Below the pieces are notes generated by a model that saw only the letters and a list, made by a program, of their open reading frames with translations, was not told where the DNA came from and searched no databases. Shown here in pieces: positions 15,395-24,262 of a stretch of DNA of 42,771 nt. Location: assembly GCF_003201355.1 (NCBI RefSeq), contig NZ_QICL01000035.1:1-42771 (forward strand), read 5' to 3'. Position numbers and translations under genes: made by a program. Every line of letters starts with the position of its first letter. The first letter of the stretch is position 1. This DNA comes from Indolivaga alginatilytica. GTDB taxonomy: Bacteria > Bacteroidota > Bacteroidia > Bacteroidales > Dysgonomonadaceae.

Positions 15395-16502
15395 CCTTTT
15401 GCTATTACTCTTACTCTTCTCCTGTACCAACGAAGTAGAGTTAGATCTGCCTGTTTCCCCCCGTAATGTCCTACTTGTCTATATGGGAGGCGATAATAAT
15501 CTCTCGGACGAAACCGATCAGAAGATCGAAGCCATACGCTCAGGCTGGAAAGCATCGGACGGCGATAAGCTACTGATTTATCAGGATGCCGCAGGAACTG
15601 CACCGACCCTAACCGAAATTGTCAACCGCAACGGACAAAATACATTGAATATACTCAAAACCTACCCCGAAGAAAACTCCGCCGATCCCGAAGTTTTCGC
15701 CCGTGTGATTAGCGAAGTACACGGTTTATACCCCCTTTCGGGAGGCAGGAAGGCTAGTCTTTTAGTATTCTCCCATGCTTCCGGCTGGCTTCCCAAAGGA
15801 GCCTTACTAAGTCCCCGATCGACCACCCGATCCATTATCATAGACGGTAGCGATGAAATGAATCTCACCGATTTTGCCACTGCCATACCCGATAACACTT
15901 TCGACTACATCGTTTTCGAAGCCTGTTTTATGGCAGGGATCGAAGTCGCTTATGAACTCAAAGACAAAACCAATTATATACTGGCATCGAGTGCGGAGAT
16001 TGTTTCGCCGGGGTTTACTGAAAGTTATCCGCAGACTATTAATAACCTGTTTGAAAATACGCCCAATCTGACACAATTTGCTCAATCCTCTTTCGATTAC
16101 TTTAGTAATAATACAGGCTATGAACAATCGGCAACCTTTTCGATTATTAAGACCTCGGAGTTGGATAATCTGGCAGACTTTGTAAAAAATAACTGCGATT
16201 TTAATAAAGAAATTAGCCTAAACGACATACAACATTTCGACCGTTACAGTTACCGCTTGTTCTTCGATTTTGAGGATTATTATTCCAGCCTCTTGGAAAA
16301 CGACACGCAGAAAACCGAACTATCGGCATTGATAGAAAAGGCGGTAATCTGGAAAGCGGCAACACCCTCTTTTATGATCGGATACAACGGCTTTATCATC
16401 AATAAACATTCGGGATTGACAAGCTATATCCCGCAGGAAAGGTTTGCGTATCTGAACAATGAATATCAAAAACTCAAATGGAGCGACTCTATAATCAACT
16501 AA
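15306..16502 (+). CDS. Clostripain-like C11 cysteine protease lipoprotein
   Basis: A 398-residue lipoprotein. The leader again contains RGIAKFLPFGEARWG from a GC-rich repeat, then a Leu-rich core and Cys40. The mature protein matches peptidase family C11 (clan CD, clostripain): NVLLVYMGGDNNLSD (about 54-68), LLVFSHASGW with the catalytic His157, and FDYIVFEACFMAGIEVAYEL with the catalytic Cys207, followed by ILASSAEIVSPGF. C11 enzymes generally cut after Arg or Lys and act here in the periplasm or at the cell surface. Clan CD also includes gingipains, which process fimbrillin precursors in Porphyromonas, so a pilin-maturation role is a reasonable inference. The start at 15306 aligns exactly with that of the lipoprotein at 12619: both place the lipid Cys at residue 40. 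Confidence 0.85.
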   Translation: MTTINRSTFIKILSRGIAKFLPFGEARWGSLLLLLLLFSCTNEVELDLPVSPRNVLLVYMGGDNNLSDETDQKIEAIRSGWKASDGDKLLIYQDAAGTAPTLTEIVNRNGQNTLNILKTYPEENSADPEVFARVISEVHGLYPLSGGRKASLLVFSHASGWLPKGALLSPRSTTRSIIIDGSDEMNLTDFATAIPDNTFDYIVFEACFMAGIEVAYELKDKTNYILASSAEIVSPGFTESYPQTINNLFENTPNLTQFAQSSFDYFSNNTGYEQSATFSIIKTSELDNLADFVKNNCDFNKEISLNDIQHFDRYSYRLFFDFEDYYSSLLENDTQKTELSALIEKAVIWKAATPSFMIGYNGFIINKHSGLTSYIPQERFAYLNNEYQKLKWSDSIIN

Positions 16503-16513
16503 CATGGCATAAC

Positions 16514-16975
16514 ATGAAGAATCTATTCCGATTATTATTTGGTAAGCGAAAGCCCATTGTTTTAGAGTTAGAGCGTTATTTCCCCGAATCACATAAACGT
16601 TCGGGACAGCCGACCCACTTCGGCTCGAAGATACTATCGGGAGCCAAGTCGAAGATACATGCCCTGCGTCTGAATCACGACCAATGGAATCAGCTAAATG
16701 GCAATTCGGGTAAAGCACCCCTGCGTATTGTATATCGCAGCCTGCGTGATATGAAGATATCGACTACCCTGATTCACGAATGCAAAAAGATGGGGTTGCA
16801 ACAGGCAGTAATACCGCATTGCGAAGAACATCTCATACTGGTAGACGGTAAAGAAATCCCTATCGAGGATTTTGTACGTCACGAAGGACTTTGTGAAGAC
16901 GACTTCCGGGAGTGGTACAAAAACGATGGCGGCAAACAGGCGGTAGTGATTCACTTCACCGATTTCAGGTATTAG
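16514..16975 (+). CDS. Uncharacterised small protein after the C11 protease
   Basis: A 153-residue protein, probably cytoplasmic, with no signal peptide and no membrane span. The stretch SKILSGAKSKIHALRLNHDQW followed by PLRIVYRSLRD loosely recalls small phage and Bacteroidota proteins of an ASCH-like type with a KIHTIR-x-N-x-x-x-W motif, but this is weak. The C-terminal part alternates helices and strands (EDDFREWYKNDGGKQAVVIHF). It begins 12 bases after the protease stop, so the two are probably co-transcribed. An alternative ATG at 16478 would overlap the protease gene; 16514 is preferred. Function unknown. Confidence 0.68.
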   Translation: MKNLFRLLFGKRKPIVLELERYFPESHKRSGQPTHFGSKILSGAKSKIHALRLNHDQWNQLNGNSGKAPLRIVYRSLRDMKISTTLIHECKKMGLQQAVIPHCEEHLILVDGKEIPIEDFVRHEGLCEDDFREWYKNDGGKQAVVIHFTDFRY

Positions 16976-17058
16976 ACTCAACATACTTCATTGATTAATT
17001 TCCTAACAGTTACTAAGAAAACAGATAAAAAACACGGCGATAAAAAAATGCCAATACG

Positions 17059-18306
17059 ATGAAACGAATAACCGTATCTATACTCAAAAACACACTGCTA
17101 TGGCTGGCGTTGCTGCCACCGGGAATTGTCAGTGCCCAGCAGAGCCTGCACCAAGAGGACTGCGGACAGATACATTTCCGTGTAAATCAGGCAACTATCG
17201 ATAGCAGCTATTTGAGTAACAATGCTCAGATCGTACAGATGCGGCAACTATTCACTAAATTGCTGTCGGAACAAAATGTTACCGTCGACAGCATCTGCAT
17301 TGCCTCTACGACCTCCCCCGAGGGCAGCCCCTCATTCAATACCTTACTGGCAAAAAGACGCATCGCTTTCTTAAAGCGGTTTATCATGGAGGAGTTCCCT
17401 GTTATAGACCCCTCACTGATACGCACCGCTACGGCTGTGGAACAATGGACGAGCCTTCGTGAGCTGGCAGCAGCCGATCCCGGTCTTCCCTTTCGTGAAG
17501 AGGTACTCGCCATTGTAAGTTCTACAGACAGCGATACCGAAAAAAGCCGCCGCCTCAAAGCACTCGACAACGGGCGTGTCTACATTTATATTGCCCGCTA
17601 TATGCTTCCGCCTCTCAGAAGTATGAACCGCTGTAAGGTTTACTACCGCATCAATACCATACCCTCGGACACAGTTGCAGACAACGGTCTTGCACATACG
17701 CCACCTATCGAAAATATCGCCCCGAAAGATACACTCCCCGACAGGCATCCGGTCGAAGAATTTATGCCGTCGCCGCTTACCCTAAACACCGATCGTATGT
17801 TTCTGGTGAAATCAAACCTCGCCTACCTCTCAGCCGCTGTAGCCAATATAGGCATCGAATACCCGCTGGCAAAACACTGGTCGCTGGACTTACCCGTAAT
17901 CTATAGCCCTTATACCATCTCCCGCAATTACAAGCTCAGGTTGCTTGCCTTTCAACCGGAAATCCGCTACTGGAAAGACCGGGCATTAAAAGGGCATTAT
18001 CTGGGAATGCATCTGCATACCGCCTGGTTCAATGTGGCTACCGACAGTAAAAACCGCTATCAGGACAGGGACGGAAATACTCCTTTATGGGGGGCGGGAC
18101 TTGCCTACGGATACAGCCTGCCGCTAAAAGGCAACTGGGGGATAGACTTTGGCATCGGTGCCGGCTATACCCGTATTGTTTATGATACATTCGTCAATGA
18201 ACCGAACGGACAAAAATATGCCACCGATACCCGCAATTACTGGGGCATCACCCGTGTAGGCATCACCCTGACTTACCGCATAAACCTTAAAACCGGCGAG
18301 CAATGA
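17059..18306 (+). CDS. OmpA-like/DUF3575 outer-membrane protein, pilus module 2
   Basis: A 415-residue exported protein. The signal peptide is about 1-26 (LLWLALLPPGIVSA). The N-terminal half (about 30-195) resembles an OmpA-type domain (IHFRVNQATIDSSYLSNN, then STTSPEGSPSFNTLLAKRR). The C-terminal half (about 250-411) is a DUF3575 barrel with MFLVKSNLAYLSAAVANIGIE, FQPEIRYWKDRALKGHYLG, PLWGAGLAYGYSLPLKGNWG and YWGITRVGITLTYRI. It resembles the DUF3575 protein at 6065 but has an OmpA-like rather than an STN/carboxypeptidase-like N-terminus. It probably forms the outer-membrane platform of the second pilus. Its stop overlaps the start of the next gene by four bases (ATGA), which shows translational coupling. 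Confidence 0.84.
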   Translation: MKRITVSILKNTLLWLALLPPGIVSAQQSLHQEDCGQIHFRVNQATIDSSYLSNNAQIVQMRQLFTKLLSEQNVTVDSICIASTTSPEGSPSFNTLLAKRRIAFLKRFIMEEFPVIDPSLIRTATAVEQWTSLRELAAADPGLPFREEVLAIVSSTDSDTEKSRRLKALDNGRVYIYIARYMLPPLRSMNRCKVYYRINTIPSDTVADNGLAHTPPIENIAPKDTLPDRHPVEEFMPSPLTLNTDRMFLVKSNLAYLSAAVANIGIEYPLAKHWSLDLPVIYSPYTISRNYKLRLLAFQPEIRYWKDRALKGHYLGMHLHTAWFNVATDSKNRYQDRDGNTPLWGAGLAYGYSLPLKGNWGIDFGIGAGYTRIVYDTFVNEPNGQKYATDTRNYWGITRVGITLTYRINLKTGEQ

Positions 18307-19277
18307 AAACAACAGATACGCTTATCGCCTTTCTTATGGTATGCTGCCTGCTTGTCTTAGGAGGTTGCGACACGGTACACGAATTTCCCGATACGCTCCC
18401 CGCGGCAGAACAAACCGTAGAGATCCGGTTTTGCTTCAAAGACAAGGCTCCTTTGGACGAATACAAGACCATCAGTTACCGTCAATTGAAATCCACCGCT
18501 CAGGCGGAAAGCTACCAATCACGCTTTGTGGTTGAAGTCTATGATAACGGGCAGTGTCTGGTGCATAAGCAACTCTTTACCGATGTCGATTATGACGAGG
18601 GTATCTCCCTGCAACTGCGACTGGCTACAGGTAAGGATTACCGGATAGTGACATGGGTGGATAAGGTGGCTTCGGGCAGCAGTACCGATATGCACTACCA
18701 GACAGCTTCGCTCAATAGCATAGAATTGAATTGGGATTTCCATCAGGCTTGTGCCGATCACAAAGAGGCTTTTGCAGGCACGTTGGATGTAAGCCTTGGT
18801 ACAGCTTCCGACGGAAAAGCGGTAGTGACACATACGGTCGATCTGTATCGCCCCCATGCTAAGTTCAGGATTGTCACCACCGATCTGGACGCATACAACC
18901 TGACGGGGCATAAACCACCCCAAAAAGTGAAGCTTATCTACTTGCAGGACTTACCGTCTTTATATCATTTCACATCTTCGTCTGTGACTACCAGCAGTTC
19001 GGAAGTCGAGGTATGGGGTACGGTCTGTGAGTTCACCGAAAATACGTGTACACTGGCTTTCGACTGGATATTTTGCCCCGGCAAGGGGATAACCCTTCCG
19101 GTGGTATTCGAGGTGTATGACGCAGACCAAAAACTCATTCTGCGTTCGCCTCAGATAGACATTCCACTGATGTGCAACAAGCTGACAACGGTCAGAGACC
19201 GCTTTCTGACGACCAGATTCAGTGACGGCATCGGTATAGACGACAATTTCGAAGGAGAAATTAGTATAGAATTATAA
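18303..19277 (+). CDS. DUF6562-like fimbrial anchor lipoprotein, pilus module 2
   Basis: A 324-residue lipoprotein (VLGGC, Cys near residue 22). The mature protein is a two-domain beta-sandwich of the kind seen in Mfa2/FimB-position genes: FVVEVYDNGQCLVHKQLF, LRLATGKDYRIVTWVDK, VDLYRPHAKFRIVTTDLDAY and a closing LTTVRDRFLTTRFSDGIGI with DDNFEGEISIEL. The last motif is shared with the fimbrillin at 19307, so both seem to belong to a DUF6562-type family. The likely role is to anchor the second pilus at the outer membrane. It sits directly between the barrel protein and the beta-helix fimbrillin. Confidence 0.8.
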   Translation: MKTTDTLIAFLMVCCLLVLGGCDTVHEFPDTLPAAEQTVEIRFCFKDKAPLDEYKTISYRQLKSTAQAESYQSRFVVEVYDNGQCLVHKQLFTDVDYDEGISLQLRLATGKDYRIVTWVDKVASGSSTDMHYQTASLNSIELNWDFHQACADHKEAFAGTLDVSLGTASDGKAVVTHTVDLYRPHAKFRIVTTDLDAYNLTGHKPPQKVKLIYLQDLPSLYHFTSSSVTTSSSEVEVWGTVCEFTENTCTLAFDWIFCPGKGITLPVVFEVYDADQKLILRSPQIDIPLMCNKLTTVRDRFLTTRFSDGIGIDDNFEGEISIEL

Positions 19278-19306
19278 GTATTCATCATTAAATTTTAGGT
19301 GTAACT

Positions 19307-21100
19307 ATGAAAAAAAAGAGTTTTCTGATACTGGCGTCCCTGGCGGCACTCTGGTCGTGTAACAATGAAGATGCCCTTGAAAATGCGGCGGGAGGAAATC
19401 AGGTAGTCCGGGTATCTGTCGCCGCACAGCTTCCCCCGTCGTCCGCTGTAGGGACGTATGCCCTGAATGCGGGCAGTCAGAACAGCGGCATAGACAATGT
19501 AGACCCGAATACATACATGCTGCGTTATCAACTCGAGATTAGAGATGTAACCGATGGGGACAAAGTCATTTATAAAGAAAAGTTGGTACAAGGCATCGCT
19601 GCCGGAACCAAACAAACGAGCTTTACAGCCGACCTGATCAAAGGCAAAGAATACAGGTTTGTTCTATGGGCGGATATTACCTTAAAAACAGCTCCCCAAG
19701 CCGATCATTTCTATAAGACTAGCGATGCAGTTTTGGGTCTGGGCAATATCGAGCTGGATGCGGACAAATTCACTGTGAACGATGAAGCCAAAGACGCTTT
19801 CTTTGTATCGGAGCTGAAAACAGTCAGCGGTACCTCTATCGGTCTGACGCTGCAACGCCCGCTGGGTAAAATACGCTTTATCGCCACAGATTATAAACTA
19901 GTTAGTGCCAAAGACAAACCCTCCGTAATCAGTTTGTCGGGTGCCAGGTATTACTCAACCAATACCACTGTTTATACCAGATTCAATGCCGTAACCGGCG
20001 ATGTGGACAAAACAGCGGCATTAGCCACGGCTGCTAAAACGAAGGCGGTTATAAATACGGCAGTAGCCAACAGTGACGGTACACTGACTATGTTCTGGGA
20101 TTATGCCTTTGCACCCAAAGCAGAGCAAGTACGTCTGGGCTTTACTGTCGACTATACCCTGTCTGCAAAATGTTCGAAAAGCTATACGCAAGATGCAATT
20201 CTTATCGAACGCAATAAACTGACTACCGTCAGAGGAAGTGTATTTTCGGTAAGCCAGAAGATCGATGTAACTATCGACGATGATTTTACAGGAGCACTGA
20301 CTGCCGATAATCAGAAAATACATATCGGACAAACCCCTTATGCCGATATTGCCACAGCCATGACTGCTGCACAGGCAGGAGAAACTATTGAATTGTTGGA
20401 AGGAGTATATGCCGAAGACGTTACGCTAAAAGCCGGTGTATCAATTCAGGGAGCAGGCAAACTGTCGGTAATTACCGGATACATAAAAGCTGCGTCTAAC
20501 TCGACACTCAAAGATTTTACAAGCAGCTATATGGGTAAAACGCTTTCTACGGGAACATCGACCCGCACAGCCCTTGCTGTTTCAGGTACGGGAGTAACAG
20601 TAGATAATGTTATTTTTGAGATACCTGCTACCGGGCATAGTTTTACAGGAGGAACCAAACCGGAAGCCATTGTTACTACAACAGGCGGTTTTATCTTCAA
20701 AAACTCGGTTATCAGCGAACCCTACTGGAAAGGCATTTACCTGAATACAGGTCAGAATGTACAGATACTAAACAACCGTTTTAATAATATCAATCCTTTC
20801 AGCACGGATGTATTCGACGCTTCGATGACAGTAACAGGCAACACGTTTATACGCAGTGGCTTTTACGATACACGTATGCCGCACATCACTGCTCCGACAG
20901 CATTGACCAATGATGTTGCCAATTGGCCTGCCGGATTAAAGGAACTGGTAGGACAAATCAAGGAAAGCAATACCTGGACCGAAAGCGGTTCAAGTACCGG
21001 TATCGGTGCATCTGCCGGTCATTACAGCAAAGCGGTTAAGATTAACTCGTTTTATGTAGGCAAACCGGGGCTTGATCCCGCCGGATGGATCTTTAAATAA
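19307..21100 (+). CDS. DUF6562-like fimbrillin fused to a right-handed beta-helix
   Basis: A 597-residue lipoprotein (AALWSC, Cys18). Residues about 30-330 resemble the preceding lipoprotein, including YRFVLWADIT, PLGKIRFIATDYKLV, LTTVRGSVFSVSQ and DVTIDDDFTGAL. From about 345 the protein changes into a parallel beta-helix: AQAGETIELLEGVYAEDVTL, KAGVSIQGAGKLSVITG, VTVDNVIFEI, FIFKNSVISEPYWKGIYL and NVQILNNRFNNINPFS. This pattern is typical of pectate-lyase-like surface proteins that bind or cut polysaccharide. No catalytic residues can be assigned. It may be the adhesive tip of pilus 2. It starts 30 bases after the anchor gene. Confidence 0.82.
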   Translation: MKKKSFLILASLAALWSCNNEDALENAAGGNQVVRVSVAAQLPPSSAVGTYALNAGSQNSGIDNVDPNTYMLRYQLEIRDVTDGDKVIYKEKLVQGIAAGTKQTSFTADLIKGKEYRFVLWADITLKTAPQADHFYKTSDAVLGLGNIELDADKFTVNDEAKDAFFVSELKTVSGTSIGLTLQRPLGKIRFIATDYKLVSAKDKPSVISLSGARYYSTNTTVYTRFNAVTGDVDKTAALATAAKTKAVINTAVANSDGTLTMFWDYAFAPKAEQVRLGFTVDYTLSAKCSKSYTQDAILIERNKLTTVRGSVFSVSQKIDVTIDDDFTGALTADNQKIHIGQTPYADIATAMTAAQAGETIELLEGVYAEDVTLKAGVSIQGAGKLSVITGYIKAASNSTLKDFTSSYMGKTLSTGTSTRTALAVSGTGVTVDNVIFEIPATGHSFTGGTKPEAIVTTTGGFIFKNSVISEPYWKGIYLNTGQNVQILNNRFNNINPFSTDVFDASMTVTGNTFIRSGFYDTRMPHITAPTALTNDVANWPAGLKELVGQIKESNTWTESGSSTGIGASAGHYSKAVKINSFYVGKPGLDPAGWIFK

Positions 21101-21129
21101 ATGAAATCAAACCTCTTTTAAAAACATCC

Positions 21130-21155
21130 CCTGCGGTAGTTACCCCTCCCGCAGG
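21130..21155 (+). terminator. Possible hairpin after the beta-helix fimbrillin
   Basis: CCTGCGG (21130-21136) pairs with CCGCAGG (21149-21155). The following ATTTGTT is a weak U-tract. It may partly separate modules 2 and 3. Confidence 0.4.
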
Positions 21156-21229
21156 ATTTGTTCCAACAACAGATAGAATATACATCCGCAAACAAAAAAA
21201 CCTCTCAATACTCTAAAAATAAACTGAAT

Positions 21230-21478
21230 ATGAATACACAACCTTCGGTAAAAAAGAAGTGGCTGGCATATCTGGCGGTGTTTCTGATTATGCTTAGCTT
21301 TCATCACCTGATGGGAGAAAACCGTTCGGGCAGACAATATACAGCCGATGCAAACCATAGCGGGCAATTCACACTGTGTATGGATTACCTGACCGATGCC
21401 GAATATTACCGGCTGAACTGTCCTGTATGCAGAGCATTGATAGAATCGTTGTCTGCTCATAAAACGCTTAACCTGTAA
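21230..21478 (+). CDS. Small membrane-anchored protein, start of pilus module 3
   Basis: An 82-residue protein with one N-terminal hydrophobic segment (about 11-26, WLAYLAVFLIMLSFHHL) and a short exported tail with two cysteines in LNCPVCRALIESL, a CxxC arrangement. I do not recognise the family. It lies 11 bases before the next small gene and is probably part of module 3. The CxxC could be redox active or bind metal. Confidence 0.6.
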   Translation: MNTQPSVKKKWLAYLAVFLIMLSFHHLMGENRSGRQYTADANHSGQFTLCMDYLTDAEYYRLNCPVCRALIESLSAHKTLNL

Positions 21479-21489
21479 ATCGAATAACG

Positions 21490-21840
21490 ATGAGACATAA
21501 CATAAACCTCCCCTCCGTACTGGTCTGGATAATCTATCCCCTAGGCTTTACCATCTTCGTCATTTTTTGCTTTATGACCTGCAACAGCAAACCTTTGGGT
21601 AGCGAAAATGCGGAACCACCTGTCCAAAAAGATACATCCTCCCTGGTCATGACATTCATGCCGGATAACTTCAAACAGCCTGTCGAAAGAACAGCTTACC
21701 GGAGTTATAAGACAATGCCGGATATTAATTGTTCGTCCCGGGTAGATCATATTCCCGCCGAACGCTTTCGGGTAGCCAATTATTTCTCCCCCGGGCAGAA
21801 ATTAGGGGTTGTGGATACCGAATGTTTAATCAGTCTTTAA
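21490..21840 (+). CDS. Small lipoprotein or membrane protein, pilus module 3
   Basis: A 116-residue protein with a hydrophobic N-terminus ending in IFCFMTC, which could be a lipidation site near residue 31. The rest is polar and lacks known motifs. The N-terminus parallels the 53-residue product at 25487-25648 (both have xFCFMTCxS after a W-containing core), so the two are probably paralogues. It starts 11 bases after the previous gene and ends 13 bases before the next. Confidence 0.6.
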   Translation: MRHNINLPSVLVWIIYPLGFTIFVIFCFMTCNSKPLGSENAEPPVQKDTSSLVMTFMPDNFKQPVERTAYRSYKTMPDINCSSRVDHIPAERFRVANYFSPGQKLGVVDTECLISL

Positions 21841-21853
21841 AATTTACCCTCCA

Positions 21854-23287
21854 ATGGATATGTACACTCTATTCCGCAGATTGATCAAAAGCTTAGCATT
21901 CATGTGTGTATGCCTGCCCGGTTTGCTGTCTGCACAAACAGCATCCATAAAAGGAGCTGCACAAACCCCTGCTTCCGTGATGGGACGGCAAGTGAACAGG
22001 GTTGCCGATCCATTGAGTAAAAATACGGTATGGTTTGACAACTACACAATCAAGAATCTGCCTGCCGATCAACAAAAAGAGGGAGACATCGCCCATATCG
22101 TGGTATTCCATTTCAGGGTAAACAGTATTTTGTTAGAACCCGATTATATGGATAATGCCCGATCGATGGAACTTCTGGATCGGATCTTTTCCGATTCGAC
22201 TATCTTCAGCAACAACAAACCGGCGGTTATCATCGGTTCGGCATCGCCCGAAGGTTATACCGATCTGAATGAGAAACTTGCTATAGGACGATCCTTAGCG
22301 ACCAAAAAATACATCATGGACACGCATCCCCATATCGATCGTGACAGAATAGCCACATACGCCGTGGACGAAGACTGGCAGGGCTTTCGAAAGATCGTAA
22401 TGGCTGACATCTATATGCCCGCCCGCAACCAAGCCATCGAGATACTGGATCGTGAGATAAGCGGCAAACAAAAACTGGATGCCCTGCAAAAGCTAAATGG
22501 AGGCACGACATACCGCTATATACAAACCAATATATTTCCCTATTTAAGAGGAGGTGTAAGTTGTACCTTCTATACACCGGATACGCCAAAAAACGAAGCA
22601 GCAACACCGCTATGCCCTCCTGTTGAATACCGGGATCGTGTGGTTGAGATTGTACGGACAGACACCATCTATATAGACCAAAGCACACGATTATTGCCTG
22701 TGAAATCACCGGCACAAAACACTACGTTGAACAACAAGAAACCCTACTATCTGGCAATCAAAACCAATGTACTCTACGGTTTGGCATTACTGCCCAATCT
22801 GGCAATAGAGCTATCGTTGGGTAAACGCTGGTCTGTTGAAGTCGAAGGCATGGAATCGTGGTGGAATACCAAGAATGACAAACGCTATAATCACCGCATA
22901 CAAACCGCAGGACTCGAAGTGCGTAAATGGCTCGGAAGCCACGACCGAACACCGCTTAACGGTCATTTTCTGGGCGTTTACGGCATGGGAGGCACTTACG
23001 ATGTAAAGTACCAAAAAGAGAAGGGGGAGCTGAGCAACTGGAGTTACTCGGCAGGTATCAGCTATGGATATGCGATGCCCATCGCACGCAGGTTTAATCT
23101 TGAATTTGCCATCGGTATCGGTTATGTGGCAGGCGAGTACAAGAACTACACATACGATTTCGAACGCAGTTGCTATTCGCGCGTCGATGCCTTTAACCGA
23201 TCCTATTTGGGACTTACCAAAGCGAAAATATCCTTGGTCTGGCTCATTGGCAGTGGTGTAAACAAACAAAAAGAAAATAAGAGATGA
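21854..23287 (+). CDS. OmpA-like/DUF3575 outer-membrane protein, pilus module 3
   Basis: A 477-residue exported protein with signal peptide about 1-25 (LAFMCVCLPGLLSA). The OmpA-like N-terminal part (about 40-235) has VVFHFRVNSILLEPDYMDN and IIGSASPEGYTDLNEKLAIGRS. The DUF3575 barrel (about 295-470) has YYLAIKTNVLYGLALLPNLAIE, LEVRKWLGSHDRTPLNGHFLG, WSYSAGISYGYAMPIARR and YLGLTKAKISLVWLIGSG. It plays the same platform role as the proteins at 6065 and 17059. The stop overlaps the next start by four bases (ATGA). A second in-frame ATG two codons in (21860) cannot be excluded as the start. Confidence 0.84.
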   Translation: MDMYTLFRRLIKSLAFMCVCLPGLLSAQTASIKGAAQTPASVMGRQVNRVADPLSKNTVWFDNYTIKNLPADQQKEGDIAHIVVFHFRVNSILLEPDYMDNARSMELLDRIFSDSTIFSNNKPAVIIGSASPEGYTDLNEKLAIGRSLATKKYIMDTHPHIDRDRIATYAVDEDWQGFRKIVMADIYMPARNQAIEILDREISGKQKLDALQKLNGGTTYRYIQTNIFPYLRGGVSCTFYTPDTPKNEAATPLCPPVEYRDRVVEIVRTDTIYIDQSTRLLPVKSPAQNTTLNNKKPYYLAIKTNVLYGLALLPNLAIELSLGKRWSVEVEGMESWWNTKNDKRYNHRIQTAGLEVRKWLGSHDRTPLNGHFLGVYGMGGTYDVKYQKEKGELSNWSYSAGISYGYAMPIARRFNLEFAIGIGYVAGEYKNYTYDFERSCYSRVDAFNRSYLGLTKAKISLVWLIGSGVNKQKENKR

Positions 23288-24204
23288 GCAAGATATATTT
23301 CGTTTTCGTCATAGCTCTGCTTATGATTTCATGTGAGAACAAAGACCTGTGCCCGACCTGCCGGAATATCGATGATCAGCCCCTGCGATTGGTTATTAAC
23401 TGGCGTGTCGGTCAGGTGAAGCCGGTGCAGGGGATGCGGGCGAATCTATTTTCACTCAACGATATGCCGTCCTATGGCATCGACCAGGTGAGCTGCGATG
23501 GAGACATCCTTTATCTGCCGCTACAATCGAAAGTTAAAACCTTTTGCTACAGCTATCAGGGCAATAATATCTATTTCCGCAACGAAACGGACATCAATCA
23601 GCTGGAGGCATACACCTCGCAGACCACCCGTGCAACATACAGCAAATCTTTTCCCGACGAAAAAACATATGCCGAGCCTTTAGGCCCCTTTTATGCAGGC
23701 ACGAACGAAAGCTTCGAGGTTACCCCAAGTACGGTACCCTTGGTATTGAATGTATGGGTGGAGAACCTGATCAAAACATACACCTTTGAAGTGCGAAACG
23801 TAAAAGGAACCCGCTTTATCTCATCTACCCGGGGAGCAATAGCAGGGATGTCCAACTCTATCTTTTTAGAGACAATGGCTTTATCGCCATCGGTATCGAC
23901 ACTGCTGTTCAATGCGACCGCCAATACGAGCGAGAATAAAATAGAAGGGTCTTTTCAGACCTTTGGTCATCAATCGTTCGCTTCAAACATCTTTACCATA
24001 GAGATACTTTACCCTTCAGCCACGGGCGGTATTTTGCAGAAGAGCTGGGATGTGAGTAGTCAGGTGAATATACCGGGCAATTACCACATTATTATAGACG
24101 ATGCCGATATCGACATCCCCGACGGAGGGAGTAGCGGCAGCACCGATTCGGGATTTGAGGTCGATGTGAATGAATGGGAGAACGAAACTGTAATACTCAA
24201 TTGA
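23284..24204 (+). CDS. DUF5119-like fimbrial anchor lipoprotein, pilus module 3
   Basis: A 306-residue lipoprotein (LLMISC, Cys17). The family pattern is ENKDLCPTCRNIDDQPLRLVINW at the mature N-terminus, a first beta domain with FCYSYQGNNIYFRNETD, TRATYSKSFPDEKTYAEPLG, and a second domain with LNVWVENLIKTYTFEVRNV, TRGAIAGMSNSIFLETM and a C-terminal FEVDVNEWENETVIL. This fits the DUF5119/fimbrillin-anchor group that occupies the Mfa2 position. It is translationally coupled to the barrel gene by a four-base overlap. Confidence 0.8.
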   Translation: MSKIYFVFVIALLMISCENKDLCPTCRNIDDQPLRLVINWRVGQVKPVQGMRANLFSLNDMPSYGIDQVSCDGDILYLPLQSKVKTFCYSYQGNNIYFRNETDINQLEAYTSQTTRATYSKSFPDEKTYAEPLGPFYAGTNESFEVTPSTVPLVLNVWVENLIKTYTFEVRNVKGTRFISSTRGAIAGMSNSIFLETMALSPSVSTLLFNATANTSENKIEGSFQTFGHQSFASNIFTIEILYPSATGGILQKSWDVSSQVNIPGNYHIIIDDADIDIPDGGSSGSTDSGFEVDVNEWENETVILN

Positions 24205-24262
24205 GCATACAATAACAAAATCACTTTTGAATACAACAACAAAATTAAACAAAAACAGATTT

